Notes: generated from the sequence alone by a model not told the origin. 64,000 nt of DNA from Sphaerimonospora cavernae (GCF_042435035.1 NZ_JBHMQT010000037.1:121813-185812), one strand, 5' to 3'; shown: positions 45,266 to 54,544, counted from the stretch's first letter. Numbers and translations: made by a program.

Positions 45266-46408
45266 TCAGTCCCCGGCCCCGGCTCGTCCGGCCCGGAGAT
45301 CTCCGGTCCCGAGATCTCCGGTTACGAGATCACGACACAGCCGTTCGTACCGAGCCGCGACGTCGTCCCAGCGATATGCGGTGCGAGCACGCTCCCGGGC
45401 CGCCGCGCCGCGGGCGGCCTCCTGATCACGTCGCTTCTCCACTGTTTCCAGCGTCTCGGCCAACATGGCCTCATCGCCGAAGAACAGTCCGGTGTCGGCC
45501 AACACCTCACGGTTGAACACCACGTCGTAGGCGATCACCGGGGCACCGGCGCCCATCGCACGCAGCAGCGACGGATTCGTGCCGCCCACCGAGTGGCCGT
45601 GCAGATAGGACGCGCAGCCGGCGTACAGCGCGTCCAGCAACTCCTGATCCCAGATCCCGCCGACCAGACGGACCCGCGGATCCGAGCCGGCGATCTCGTG
45701 GACCCGCTCGGTGTATTCAGCCGCGTAGGGCGCCGACCCCACGACGACCAGCGGATATTCCGCTCGACTCCGGACATAGCCCGCGACGATCTCCGCCACG
45801 TGGTTCTCCGGCTCGAAGCGCGCCACCACCAAATGAAAACGCCCGGGCTCGTACCCCGCCCGTTTCAGTAACTCCGTATTCGCCACGTCCTGAATCGGTG
45901 CGCCGTACGGAATCAGCACGCTTCCGATTTCATAACGTTCCTGGTAATAATCTTGGATGGCACGGGCGTCTGCGATAACCGCGTGCGACCAGCGTACGGA
46001 GAGGCGCTCCGCGATGAGGTAGTAGCGTCGCCCCGCCCCGCTCCACTTGTCCCGTTTCCACTCCAGACCGTCGACATGGGTCGCGACGGGGATCCGTGCG
46101 GCGCGGATGAACGGCAACAGCGGCGAGTTTGCGGCGTTGAAAACGAGGGCGACGTCGGTCCGGTGGGCCAGCAGATGTCCGACGGACAGCGCGGTGTGGC
46201 TCAGCGTCTCCAGCGTCTTGTGTCTGAGGGCCGGGAGGTGAACCAGGCGCATGCCCCTGTGCTCGTCCTGCCGCTCCGCCGCACCGCGGCAGTAAACCCG
46301 GACCTGGTGTCCCGCGTCGACCAACCGGGCGCCGATTTCCTCGACCGCGGTTTCAAAACCGCCATACCGGGCTGGAACACCTCTTGTCCCGATCATGGCG
46401 ATGTGCAC
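45266..46408 (-). CDS. DUF1972-type glycosyltransferase (rhamnosyltransferase-like)
   Basis: A 380-residue GT-B glycosyltransferase with the DUF1972 start MIGTRGVPARYGGFETAVEE, HVDGLEWKRDKWSGAGRRYY and the donor-side HSVGGTNPSLLRAMGAGAPV. This group often adds rhamnose. I choose the GTG at 46408, which has a strong GGGGGAG ribosome sequence, over ATGs further upstream. The C-terminus has short repeats (VTGDLGTGDLRAG) encoded by repeated GGAGATCTCCGG-like DNA. It diverges from the next glycosyltransferase over a palindrome-bearing gap. Confidence 0.88.
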   Translation of the reverse strand: MHIAMIGTRGVPARYGGFETAVEEIGARLVDAGHQVRVYCRGAAERQDEHRGMRLVHLPALRHKTLETLSHTALSVGHLLAHRTDVALVFNAANSPLLPFIRAARIPVATHVDGLEWKRDKWSGAGRRYYLIAERLSVRWSHAVIADARAIQDYYQERYEIGSVLIPYGAPIQDVANTELLKRAGYEPGRFHLVVARFEPENHVAEIVAGYVRSRAEYPLVVVGSAPYAAEYTERVHEIAGSDPRVRLVGGIWDQELLDALYAGCASYLHGHSVGGTNPSLLRAMGAGAPVIAYDVVFNREVLADTGLFFGDEAMLAETLETVEKRRDQEAARGAAARERARTAYRWDDVAARYERLCRDLVTGDLGTGDLRAGRAGAGD

Positions 46409-46467
46409 GCGACTCCCCCACGACTGAACGTTCTGCATACCATTGCTGAAGCCTCTTGAACCCGGCA

Positions 46468-46486
46468 TTGCCCCGACCTGGGGCAA
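46468..46486. promoter_or_regulatory. Palindrome between divergent glycosyltransferase genes
   Basis: TTGCCCC and GGGGCAA are perfect 7-bp arms with a five-base spacer. The site is 21 bp before the TTG start of the plus-strand glycosyltransferase and 60 bp from the start of the minus-strand one. It could be an operator or, if transcribed, a leader hairpin that would occlude the ribosome site. Confidence 0.5.
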
Positions 46487-46507
46487 GACTATCGAAGGGA
46501 AGGTCAC

Positions 46508-47623
46508 TTGAGGGTGGAGCATGTTGTTGTCACCCATCCGTCACCTGATCTCTACGGTTCCGACCGGATGCTGCTCGAGTCGGTGCGGGCGCTGACCGAG
46601 GCGGCCGAGGTCACGGTCGTGCTGCCGGAGGAGGGGCCGCTGGGCGATCGCCTGCGTGAGACGGGCAGCGAGATAGCGATCATGCCGTCGCCCGTGCTCC
46701 GAAAATCCCTGCTCTCCCCGCGAGGCGTGCTGACACTCACGTGGCAGACGCTCACCACCCTGCCGCGGATCGTCGCGATGCTCCGGCGCATCAGGCCGAC
46801 GGCCCTCTATGTCAGCACGCTCACGATTCCCCTGTGGATCGTGGCCGGCCGCCTGGCCCGGGTCCCGGTGATCTGCCACGTGCACGAGGCCGAGCAGCAC
46901 ATCTCACCACTGCTGCGCCGCCTTCTCACCGCCCCCGTACGGCTCGCGCACCAGGTGGTGGCCAACAGCGAGGCCTGCCTGCGGACCCTGACCAGCGGAG
47001 GGGTACGTCCCGGCCGCATAACCGTGATCTACAACGGCGTACCCGACCGGGGCGACTCGACGCCTCTGCGCGACGTGCCCGAGGGCAGGCTGGTGCTCGT
47101 CGGCAGGCTGTCTCCGCGAAAAGGCAGCGACGTGGCGGTCCGCGCGGTCGCGCTGCTGCGTGAGCGCGGACGGCAGGTCACGCTCACGCTCGTCGGCTCG
47201 ATCTTCCCGGGTTACGAGTGGTTCGAGAAGGAGCTCCAAGAACTCGCGGCCGACGGGGTCGTCTTCGCCGGATTCCAGGACCCGGTCGCTCCTTTTCTCG
47301 CCGATGCCGACATCGCGCTGGTGCCCTCACGAGAGGAGCCGTTCGGCAACGTCGCGGTCGAGGCGATGCTGGCCGGGCGCCCCGTGGTGGCCAGCGAGGT
47401 ACAGGGCCTCACGGAGATCATCCAGACCGGTGAGACCGGGGTGCTGGTCCCGCCCGGCAGCCCCGAGGCGCTCGCCGACGCGATCGAAGCACTGCTCGAC
47501 GACTGGCCGCGGACCTGTGCTCTGGCATGCGACGGGCAGCGAATCGCGAGAGAGCGGTTCGCCCTCTCGCGGTACCACCGCGAGATCGCTCGTGTTCTTG
47601 GGGTGCCAATCACCTCTGCTTAG
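46508..47623 (+). CDS. Family 4 glycosyltransferase
   Basis: A 371-residue GT-B glycosyltransferase. It has THPSPDLYGSDRMLLESV at the start, VICHVHEAEQHISPLL, VVANSEACLRTL, and the donor part LVLVGRLSPRKGSDVAVRA with the EX7E motif EEPFGNVAVEAMLAGRPVV. The TTG start at 46508 follows GAAGGGAAGG. It is followed 36 bp later by a chain-length protein gene on the same strand. The sugar donor is unknown. Confidence 0.88.
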   Translation: MRVEHVVVTHPSPDLYGSDRMLLESVRALTEAAEVTVVLPEEGPLGDRLRETGSEIAIMPSPVLRKSLLSPRGVLTLTWQTLTTLPRIVAMLRRIRPTALYVSTLTIPLWIVAGRLARVPVICHVHEAEQHISPLLRRLLTAPVRLAHQVVANSEACLRTLTSGGVRPGRITVIYNGVPDRGDSTPLRDVPEGRLVLVGRLSPRKGSDVAVRAVALLRERGRQVTLTLVGSIFPGYEWFEKELQELAADGVVFAGFQDPVAPFLADADIALVPSREEPFGNVAVEAMLAGRPVVASEVQGLTEIIQTGETGVLVPPGSPEALADAIEALLDDWPRTCALACDGQRIARERFALSRYHREIARVLGVPITSA

Positions 47624-47659
47624 ACTGCCGATGGGACCAAAACGAGGGGGAAGTCGACG

Positions 47660-48832
47660 GTGGCAACCAACGGGACCGAGGACATGCTGCCCGAGGTCGG
47701 ACTCCTCGAAGCGGTGTGGCGCTACCGCTGGTCCTCGCTTCTGATCATCATCCTGTCCGGCCTGCTGGCGGCGGAAGCGACGTTCCTGGTACTCAACAAG
47801 GCCGAGGCCGTCGCCCGCTTCGCCGTCACCGACCCGCGAAGCACCACGTTCCTCCGCCAGGGTGTCTCCTCCGACAGCAGCTACATCGCCTACACCGCGC
47901 AGCGTGCGGTGTTCGCCGAGTCCGAAAAGGTGCTCACCCGCACGCAGGAGATCCTCAAGGCCAAGCATTCGTACGCGATTGATCTGGAGACGCTGCGCGA
48001 CTCTGTACAGGCCGCCCCCGGTTCGAGCGGCGGCATCATCGAGGTGCAGACCACGGCGAAAACCGACCAGGTGGCCGCGAACATCGCCAACTCGGTGGTC
48101 CAGGCCTACCAGGAGCTCACCGCGACGGCGGCCGAAGTCGAGCAGGCCAAACTGGTCAAGAGCATCAAGACGACCCAGAGCCAGGTGCGCGCCAGTCTCA
48201 AGTCGGCTCCTGAAGGAAGCGCGCTGGCCAACTCGCTTTCCGAGGTCCTCGCACAGTTGCAGCTCAAGGAGAGTGACGCCCAGATCGACCTCGCCACCTA
48301 CAGCAACGGGACGCGCTTCGTCGACCAGGCCAACCCAGAGCGGATCACGCCGAGCAAACTACCGAAGAACATCGCGATCGGCCTGGCGCTCGGGGCGCTC
48401 ATCGCGATCGTGATCGCATTCCTACGCGCGACCAATCCCATCGCCCGGGTTCATCGCGTGACCACGGGGGACGGGCAGCGCAAGCGCCGACGACGCGCCG
48501 CACCGGACGAACCCGCACCGCCGGAACCCCCGATGGCAGACCCCCCGCCGGCCAGACCGTCCCCTACCAGACCGTCCCCATCACCCCGACCTATCGATGA
48601 GGATGACGATGGTGACCGCACCGACGTCTACGATCGCGACGCGCTGCTCACCTACAGACCCAACGGCAACAGCGGCCTCTCCCGTGACGCCACGGGCAAC
48701 CGCTCGAAAAGCGGCAGTGGCGGTTCCAAGAGCAACGGTTCCAAGAGCAACGGTCCGAAGGCCTACGGCTCCGAGAACGGCGACGAGAAGCTCGATGTCG
48801 CCGACCCGAGCGCCGAGGCCAACACCCCTTAG
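47660..48832 (+). CDS. Wzz-domain chain-length/export protein with long cytoplasmic tail
   Basis: A 390-residue polysaccharide co-polymerase. One helix lies at about residues 25-46 and another at about 234-255, with an extracytoplasmic Wzz domain containing coiled-coil-like helices between. The last 130 residues are cytoplasmic and low in complexity: a basic/Pro-rich part, an acidic part (DEDDDGD), and a Ser/Gly/Asn/Lys-rich end with three Tyr. This resembles CpsC-type partners of tyrosine kinases, but no kinase gene is in the window. The start is GTG with GAGGGGGAAG. It overlaps rmlD by 4 bp on the opposite strand. Confidence 0.83.
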   Translation: MATNGTEDMLPEVGLLEAVWRYRWSSLLIIILSGLLAAEATFLVLNKAEAVARFAVTDPRSTTFLRQGVSSDSSYIAYTAQRAVFAESEKVLTRTQEILKAKHSYAIDLETLRDSVQAAPGSSGGIIEVQTTAKTDQVAANIANSVVQAYQELTATAAEVEQAKLVKSIKTTQSQVRASLKSAPEGSALANSLSEVLAQLQLKESDAQIDLATYSNGTRFVDQANPERITPSKLPKNIAIGLALGALIAIVIAFLRATNPIARVHRVTTGDGQRKRRRRAAPDEPAPPEPPMADPPPARPSPTRPSPSPRPIDEDDDGDRTDVYDRDALLTYRPNGNSGLSRDATGNRSKSGSGGSKSNGSKSNGPKAYGSENGDEKLDVADPSAEANTP

Positions 48833-49671
48833 TCCATCCGGAGTCGGGACCACGCGGCGTGAAGGGCGTGTCTCCAGTCACGGATCGGCGGCAGTCCCGC
48901 CTTCGTCCATCCCGCATGGCCGAGGACACTGTAGGCGGGCCGGGTAGCGGGCCGCACGAATAACGCACTGGAGGTGGGACGGACCCGGTCCGGGTCGGCG
49001 CCGAGCAAGGTGAAGATCTCGCGTGCGAATCCATACCAGGTCGTCTGCCCCGAGCTCGTACCGTGATAGACACCCGGCTCGGCCCGGGAGTCGATCAGCC
49101 GCACGAGTTGATCCGCGAGATCGGCCGTCCAGGTCGGCTGACCATGCTGGTCATCCACGACATCCACCGTTCGCCGCTCACCCGCCAATCTGATCATGGT
49201 GTGGACGAAGTTCGGCCCGGCAGCGCCGTACAGCCATGCCGTACGGACCACGTAACCGCCGTTTTCGAGTGCCGCCCGTTCCCCCGCGAGCTTCGTACGG
49301 CCGTAGGCGTTGATCGGTGCGGTCGTGGCGTCCTCCTCGAACGGGTGGTCCGACACTCCCGAGAACACATAATCAGTGGAGATCTGTACGAACCGGGCGC
49401 CCAGCTTGGCAGAGAACCCGGCGAGCGGCTCAACCGCGTGGCCGTTGACGGCCAGCGCCTCGTCTTCGCGAGACTCGGCGTCGTCGACGGCCGTCCAGGC
49501 CGCGCAGTTCACCACGACGTCCGGGCGATGGGCCGAGAGACATGCCTCCACGGCATTCGCATCGCGGATGTCCAGCTCTGTCCGGCTCAACGCGACCGCG
49601 CCCCCGCCCAGGCGCCGTACCAGGTCGGTGGCGAGCATCCCGCCGCCACCTGTGATCAGCCATCGCATCAT
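48829..49671 (-). CDS. rmlD: dTDP-4-dehydrorhamnose reductase
   Basis: A 280-residue SDR that completes dTDP-L-rhamnose synthesis using NAD(P)H. It starts MMRWLITGGGGML, with the coenzyme loop, then STDYVFSG and the catalytic Tyr123/Lys127 in NAYGRTKLAGE; VRTAWLYG and DDQHGQPTWTADLA are RmlD signatures. The ATG at 49671 overlaps the rmlB stop by 4 bp. It is the last gene of the rmlABD operon. RmlC function is supplied by one of the two RmlC-like genes elsewhere in the window. Confidence 0.94.
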   Translation of the reverse strand: MMRWLITGGGGMLATDLVRRLGGGAVALSRTELDIRDANAVEACLSAHRPDVVVNCAAWTAVDDAESREDEALAVNGHAVEPLAGFSAKLGARFVQISTDYVFSGVSDHPFEEDATTAPINAYGRTKLAGERAALENGGYVVRTAWLYGAAGPNFVHTMIRLAGERRTVDVVDDQHGQPTWTADLADQLVRLIDSRAEPGVYHGTSSGQTTWYGFAREIFTLLGADPDRVRPTSSALFVRPATRPAYSVLGHAGWTKAGLPPIRDWRHALHAAWSRLRMD

Positions 49672-50636
49672 CGTGCGGTGAGGAGCGGCGTCCACCACTC
49701 CCGATTGGCGACGTACCAGGAGATCGTGTCCTCGAGCCCGTCGTCGAAAGAGATCGACGGGCGGTAGCCGAGCCCGCGGAGCTTGGCGTCGCTCAGCGAG
49801 TACCGCCGGTCGTGACCTTTGCGGTCCGCCACGTACTCGACCATGTCCCAGCCGAACCCGAAGGCCTCCAGCAACCGCGTGGTCAGCTCCTTGTTCGTCA
49901 GCTCCGCGGTTCCGGCGATGTTGTAGACCTCGCCGGGTGTGCCGCGCTCCGCGACGAGCTGGATGCCCCTGCAGTGGTCGTCCACGTGGACCCAGTCCCT
50001 GACGTTGCCGCCGTCGCCGTAGAGCGGAACCTTCCGCCCCTCCATGAGCCTGGTGACGAACAGCGGGACGAGCTTCTCGGGGAACTGGTACCGACCGTAG
50101 TTGTTCCCGCAGCGGGTGATCGACACCGGCAGTCCATAGGTCACACCGTAGGCTTGGGCGATCAGGTCACCGCCCGCCTTCGCGGCAGAGTACGGCGAAC
50201 GCGGCCGCAGCGGCGCCGCCTCATCCCAGGACCCGGATTCGATGGATCCGTAGACCTCGTCCGTGGACACCTGAACGACCTTGGACGCGCCCGCCTCCAG
50301 ACACGCCTGCAAGAGTGTCTGCGTGCCGAGCACGTTGGTCCGCACGAATTCGGCGGCTCCATCGATCGACCGGTCCACATGCGACTCGGCCGCGAAGTTG
50401 ACGACGACGTCGTGCCCGGGAACAACCTCAGCGAGCAGCGCGGCGTCACCGATGTCGCCGTGGACGAAGTCGTACCCACCGGCGACCGGCTCCAGGTTGG
50501 CGAGGTTGCCGGCGTACGTCAGCTTGTCCAGGACGGTGACCCGTGCCCCGGCGAAGGCCGGATAGCCGCCGGAGACGAGGGTTCGGACGTAGTGCGAGCC
50601 GATGAACCCGGCTCCGCCTGTGACGAGGATCCTCAC
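49668..50636 (-). CDS. rmlB: dTDP-glucose 4,6-dehydratase
   Basis: A 322-residue extended SDR that converts dTDP-glucose to the 4-keto-6-deoxy sugar. Diagnostic motifs are GGAGFIGSHYV, the STDEVYG stretch (Thr125, Asp126, Glu127) and Tyr149/Lys153 in SPYSAAKAGGD, with FAAESHVDRSID and RCGNNYGRYQFPEKLVP. All catalytic residues are in place. It overlaps rmlA and rmlD by 4 bp on either side, so the operon is tightly coupled. Confidence 0.95.
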   Translation of the reverse strand: MRILVTGGAGFIGSHYVRTLVSGGYPAFAGARVTVLDKLTYAGNLANLEPVAGGYDFVHGDIGDAALLAEVVPGHDVVVNFAAESHVDRSIDGAAEFVRTNVLGTQTLLQACLEAGASKVVQVSTDEVYGSIESGSWDEAAPLRPRSPYSAAKAGGDLIAQAYGVTYGLPVSITRCGNNYGRYQFPEKLVPLFVTRLMEGRKVPLYGDGGNVRDWVHVDDHCRGIQLVAERGTPGEVYNIAGTAELTNKELTTRLLEAFGFGWDMVEYVADRKGHDRRYSLSDAKLRGLGYRPSISFDDGLEDTISWYVANREWWTPLLTAR

Positions 50637-51700
50637 GACGAAATCTGCACCTTACTGTGGTCGCCGAGCAACAATCTGTGGGCTCGGGGAGTGTTGGGCG
50701 CGGGGGTGACCTCGACGTCACGCCCGATGAGGGACGCCTCGACCCGGCGGACACCGGTGATCGAGGAGCGGGACAGCACGATGGAGTACTCGATCTCGCT
50801 GTCGCTGATGGCGCAGTCGGCGCCGATGGAGGTGAACGGGCCGACGTAGGAGTCGGCCACCAGGGTCCCGGGACCGATGAGCGCCGGCCCGACGATCCGC
50901 GAGTCGCGGACCGACGCGCCTTCCTCTATCACGACACGCCCGATCAGCTCGCTGTTCTCATCGACCTGCCCACGTACGGCAGGCTCGAGTGACTCCAGGA
51001 CGAGGCGGTTGACCTCGAGCATATCGTCGACGTTCCCGGTGTCCTTCCAGTATCCGGAGATCACCGTCGCCTCCACCCGCCGGCCCGCGTCGATCAGGCC
51101 CTGGATCGCGTCGGTGATCTCCAGCTCGCCTCGCCACGACGGCTTGAGCTCGGCCACGATCCCGTGCACCGCCGACGTGAACAGGTAGACACCCACCAGA
51201 GCCAGATCACTCTTCGGGATCTCGGGCTTCTCCTCCAGACGCACCACCCGTCCCCGGGCGTCCATTTCGGCGACCCCGAAGCTGCGCGGGTCGGGAACTC
51301 GGGTGAGCATGATCTGGGCGGTGGGACGCTCGGCTTTGAAGCGGTCGACGAGAGCGTTGATCCCGCCGATGATGAAATTGTCCCCGAGATACATGACGAA
51401 GTCGTCGTCACCGAGGTAGTCGCGCGCGATCAATACGGCGTGGGCGAGCCCGAGGGGGGCCTCCTGGCGCAGGTAGGTCACATCGAGCCCAAGGTCGGAA
51501 CCGTCGCCGACGGCCGTTTCGATCTCCGCCTGGGTCTCCCCCACCACGATGCCGACGTCTCGGATGCCCGCCGCCGCGATCGCCTCAAGCCCGTAGAAGA
51601 GCACAGGCTTGTTGGCCACCGGTACGAGTTGCTTGGCCGAGGTGTGTGTGATGGGCCGCAGGCGGGTACCGGATCCGCCCGCGAGGACGAGTGCCTTCAT
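50633..51700 (-). CDS. rmlA: Glucose-1-phosphate thymidylyltransferase, long form
   Basis: A 355-residue nucleotidyltransferase. The N-terminal catalytic part has LVLAGGSGTRLRPITHTSAK and NKPVLFYGLEAI; the C-terminal 100 residues are a left-handed beta-helix-like extension with hexad repeats (ENSELIGRVVIEEGASV, IGPGTLVADSYVGP). This long RmlA form is seen in actinomycete deoxysugar clusters. It makes dTDP-glucose. Its start directly abuts the TAG stop of the second priming transferase gene, so the operon begins with that gene. Confidence 0.92.
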   Translation of the reverse strand: MKALVLAGGSGTRLRPITHTSAKQLVPVANKPVLFYGLEAIAAAGIRDVGIVVGETQAEIETAVGDGSDLGLDVTYLRQEAPLGLAHAVLIARDYLGDDDFVMYLGDNFIIGGINALVDRFKAERPTAQIMLTRVPDPRSFGVAEMDARGRVVRLEEKPEIPKSDLALVGVYLFTSAVHGIVAELKPSWRGELEITDAIQGLIDAGRRVEATVISGYWKDTGNVDDMLEVNRLVLESLEPAVRGQVDENSELIGRVVIEEGASVRDSRIVGPALIGPGTLVADSYVGPFTSIGADCAISDSEIEYSIVLSRSSITGVRRVEASLIGRDVEVTPAPNTPRAHRLLLGDHSKVQISS

Positions 51701-53152
51701 CTAGTAGGCCCCTTCTCCGCCGATGACCGCAGACCACGTCTTCCAGAGGATCTGGAGGTCCATGGTGAAGGACCAGTTCTCCACGTAGCGCAGGTCAAGC
51801 CGCACCGACTCTTCCCAGGACAGATCGGACCGACCGCTGACCTGCCACAGCCCCGTCATCCCTGGCTTGACGAGCAGCCGACGCCGCACGTCGTCGCCGT
51901 ACTGCGCCACTTCCTCGGGCAGCGGAGGCCGAGGCCCCACGAGGGACATCTCACCGCGCAGCACGTTGATCAGCTGTGCGAGCTCGTCCAGTGAGTATCT
52001 ACGCAGCCAGCCGCCGACCCTCGTCACCCGCGGGTCTTTGCGCAACTTGAACAGCACGCCGTCGCCCTCGTTGTCGCGCAGCAGCGCGTCCTTCGCGGCC
52101 TCGGCGTCCGGCGTCATGCTCCGGAACTTGTAGAGGGTGAACTCTTCGCCGTCCTTGCCCACGCGGCGCTGCCGGAAGAGGGCAGGCCCCCTGCTGTCGC
52201 CGACGATCAGCAAGCCGATCATCAGCATGGCCGGCAACAGGACGAACAGCATCGCCGCCGCGACCACACGATCGAAGATGCTCTTGACGATCTGTCGCGT
52301 TCCCCGCAGATCGGGGTGGGCGACGTGGAGCAGCGGCAGTCCGGCCACCGGCCGGATGCTGATGCGCGGCCCGGTCACCTCCATCAACGCCGAAGCCACG
52401 TAGAGGTCGGTCCCCGTCTCCTCGAGCTGCCAGGCCAGACGGCGCAGTGCCGTACCGTCCAACTCGGGGCAGGACAGGACGGCGACCGTGTCCGCCTGCG
52501 TCTTCCCCGCGACCTCGGCGGCGGTGGTGAAGTCACCCAGCACGGGGAAACCGTCGAACTGCGGGGGCAGGTCCACGTGCTGCTGCGGGGGAACGCAGGC
52601 GGCGACGATCCGCATGCCATGATGGCGTTCGCGGCTCAGTTGCCTGTGCAGTTCGAGCACCGCGGCCCAGTGGCCGACCACGACGACATGGCTCAGGCAT
52701 TCACCGTCGCGGCGCCGCCGGTGGAGCCGCTTGCGTAAGCCGTACCGCCACGCGAAGCAGATCACGCCGGCGAGTGGGACGGCGACCATCACGTAGCTGC
52801 GGGCTATCGGGGTCTGGGTGAGGTAGGCGGAGATCGCTACAACGGATGCGAGGATCCCGGCGGCGTGGAAGACCTTGCGGTACTCCTCGGCGCCGTCTCC
52901 GAGATGGCGCAGGTCATAGCCGCCGATCAAAGCGAGGACAATCGGCCAGCCGACGGTGAGAGACGCCGCGAGAACGGCCTCCATCACCTCGACTTCCGTG
53001 ACCAAGGCCCTGACCGTCAGGACAGGTAAGATCGCCGCCCCTCCGCCGAGGGCATCACCCGCCACTACACGGCGAATGTATCGCCGCCGCCAGTCTGCTC
53101 TGCTCGTGCGCCCACCACTTGAGAGCATGGCACTTTCAACGGCAACGCCCAT
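51701..53152 (-). CDS. Priming polyprenyl glycosylphosphotransferase (copy 2)
   Basis: A 483-residue paralogue of the enzyme at 31072, with the same N-terminal helices, a central domain and the catalytic end LFRQRRVGKDGEEFTLYKF, YSLDELAQLINVLRGEMSL and KPGMTGLWQVSGRSD. The catalytic third is nearly the same in both copies while the N-terminal two thirds differ clearly. It is first in an operon with rmlA-rmlB-rmlD. Two priming enzymes imply that two different repeat units, or two initiating sugars, are possible. Confidence 0.92.
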   Translation of the reverse strand: MGVAVESAMLSSGGRTSRADWRRRYIRRVVAGDALGGGAAILPVLTVRALVTEVEVMEAVLAASLTVGWPIVLALIGGYDLRHLGDGAEEYRKVFHAAGILASVVAISAYLTQTPIARSYVMVAVPLAGVICFAWRYGLRKRLHRRRRDGECLSHVVVVGHWAAVLELHRQLSRERHHGMRIVAACVPPQQHVDLPPQFDGFPVLGDFTTAAEVAGKTQADTVAVLSCPELDGTALRRLAWQLEETGTDLYVASALMEVTGPRISIRPVAGLPLLHVAHPDLRGTRQIVKSIFDRVVAAAMLFVLLPAMLMIGLLIVGDSRGPALFRQRRVGKDGEEFTLYKFRSMTPDAEAAKDALLRDNEGDGVLFKLRKDPRVTRVGGWLRRYSLDELAQLINVLRGEMSLVGPRPPLPEEVAQYGDDVRRRLLVKPGMTGLWQVSGRSDLSWEESVRLDLRYVENWSFTMDLQILWKTWSAVIGGEGAY

Positions 53153-53509
53153 ATACCCCGCCCTGCGTCGTTAGTCGATCACTAAGAAGACGCGCCGCAG
53201 CCCGTTCGGTTCACCACGGCTTCCGGAAGTGGCCCCTGGAACGCTCCCAGTAATACCTGAAGTTCCATGAAACTTCACCTTCGCGTCCTCATGTGGCCAT
53301 ATGCCTTGCCATCCTATGGAGCGCACCTCAGGATGAGGCCGGGCCCTCCCGGCGACCAGACATTCATCACCGAATGTACTGTTTGTACTATTTGCCCAAG
53401 CAGCTGGTCCCCTCCGGCACCTTGGCGAGCCGCTGAGGCGCCGGCGCGAGGCCCCCTTACGCCTTCACCATTTCTTCGGTTACGTTCATGACAGCAACGG
53501 ATCGCCGCA
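53153..53509. other. Divergent intergenic region with a 7-bp inverted repeat
   Basis: This 357-bp region separates the second priming transferase (minus) from the LCP gene (plus). No gene is supported. It holds the inverted repeat TGAAGTT/AACTTCA (53258-53277, spacer six bases) and a doubled TGTACT in the AT-richer segment near 53374-53390. Promoters for both operons should be here. Confidence 0.55.
53258..53277. promoter_or_regulatory. Inverted repeat in the LCP/priming transferase gap
   Basis: Perfect 7-bp arms TGAAGTT and AACTTCA around CCATGA, about 105 bp upstream of the priming transferase start and 232 bp from the LCP start. A candidate regulator site for the rmlABD operon. Confidence 0.4.
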
Positions 53510-54544
53510 TTGGACCCCCTGGTGACGACCTCCAACGAACTCCCCGTCCGCACAGACGCACGACCACCGACCTCACGCCGGCGCAAAGTCCTGATCATCG
53601 TCTCCCTTGTACTGCTGCTGCCGCTCGCGGCGCTGTTCGCACTGGCGATGCAGCGCCAGTACGTCTACGACAGCAACATCCAGCGAGTCCAGGATGTCTT
53701 TCCGGCAGAGCAAGACCGACCGGCGAAAGCGGTCAGATCGGCACAGAATTGGCTGGTCATCGGGGCTGACCGCCGTCCCGACGAAGGGGGGTTCCAGCGG
53801 TCGGACTGCATCATGATCGCGCACATTCCGGCGGACAGGAAGCGCGTCTATCTGATCAGCATCCCGCGCGACTCCTATGTCGCGATCCCGGGTCACGGCA
53901 AGGACAAGATCAACTCCGCTTACGCCTACGGCGGCCCCCGCCTGCTCATCACGACCGTGGAGAAGCTCACCGGTGTGCGGATCGACCACTTCGCCGCACT
54001 CGACTTCGCCGGCTTCGTCGCGATGACCAAGGCGCTCGGCGGTGTCACCGTCTACATCTCGAAGGATTCGTACGACTCGGCCAACAAGGTCACCTGGCGG
54101 CAGGGCGAGACCCTCCTGGAGGGCGAGCAGGCACTGCTGTTCGTACGGCAGCGTTTCGGCCTGCCCGGCGGAGACTTCGATCGGATCAAGCGTCAGCAGG
54201 CCTTCCTGCGCGCCATGATGCAGAAGGCCCTCAGCAAGGGCATGCTCACCGACCCCTTCGCGCTCGACGAATTCCTGCAGGCACTGACCAAGTCGGTGAC
54301 CGTGGACTCCAGCGTCACCATCAGCACTTTCCGCGACCTGGCATTCGAGTTGCGCGGTGTCAGAGGCGGCGACATGCTCTCCACCACCATGCCTGTCACG
54401 GGGTCGGACACGGTCAAGGGGATGAGCATCGTCCGGCTCGACGCGCGCGAGGGTGCCAGGCTCGCTGAGGCGATCAGGAACGACACCCTCGATCACTACT
54501 TCACCGACAACGGTGGACTCAACGACACCTCGACCGTTATGTGA
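53510..54544 (+). CDS. LytR-CpsA-Psr (LCP) family ligase
   Basis: A 344-residue membrane-anchored enzyme that attaches lipid-linked polymers to the cell wall. One helix (about residues 26-47) precedes the extracytoplasmic LCP domain, with LVIGADRRPDEGGF, RSDCIMIAHI, LISIPRDSYVAIPGHG, KINSAYAYGG and the RFGLPGGDFDRIKRQQAF stretch, which hold the Arg/Asp residues that bind pyrophosphate. The start is TTG at 53510 or GTG at 53522; neither has a good ribosome site. It closes the polysaccharide locus and fits the anchoring step. Confidence 0.9.
   Translation: MDPLVTTSNELPVRTDARPPTSRRRKVLIIVSLVLLLPLAALFALAMQRQYVYDSNIQRVQDVFPAEQDRPAKAVRSAQNWLVIGADRRPDEGGFQRSDCIMIAHIPADRKRVYLISIPRDSYVAIPGHGKDKINSAYAYGGPRLLITTVEKLTGVRIDHFAALDFAGFVAMTKALGGVTVYISKDSYDSANKVTWRQGETLLEGEQALLFVRQRFGLPGGDFDRIKRQQAFLRAMMQKALSKGMLTDPFALDEFLQALTKSVTVDSSVTISTFRDLAFELRGVRGGDMLSTTMPVTGSDTVKGMSIVRLDAREGARLAEAIRNDTLDHYFTDNGGLNDTSTVM

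Noticed and set aside
45300..45350. Repeated GGAGATCTCCGG-like units as a possible regulatory repeat
   Set aside because: They fall inside the end of the DUF1972 glycosyltransferase and simply encode the VTGDL/GTGDL tail repeats.
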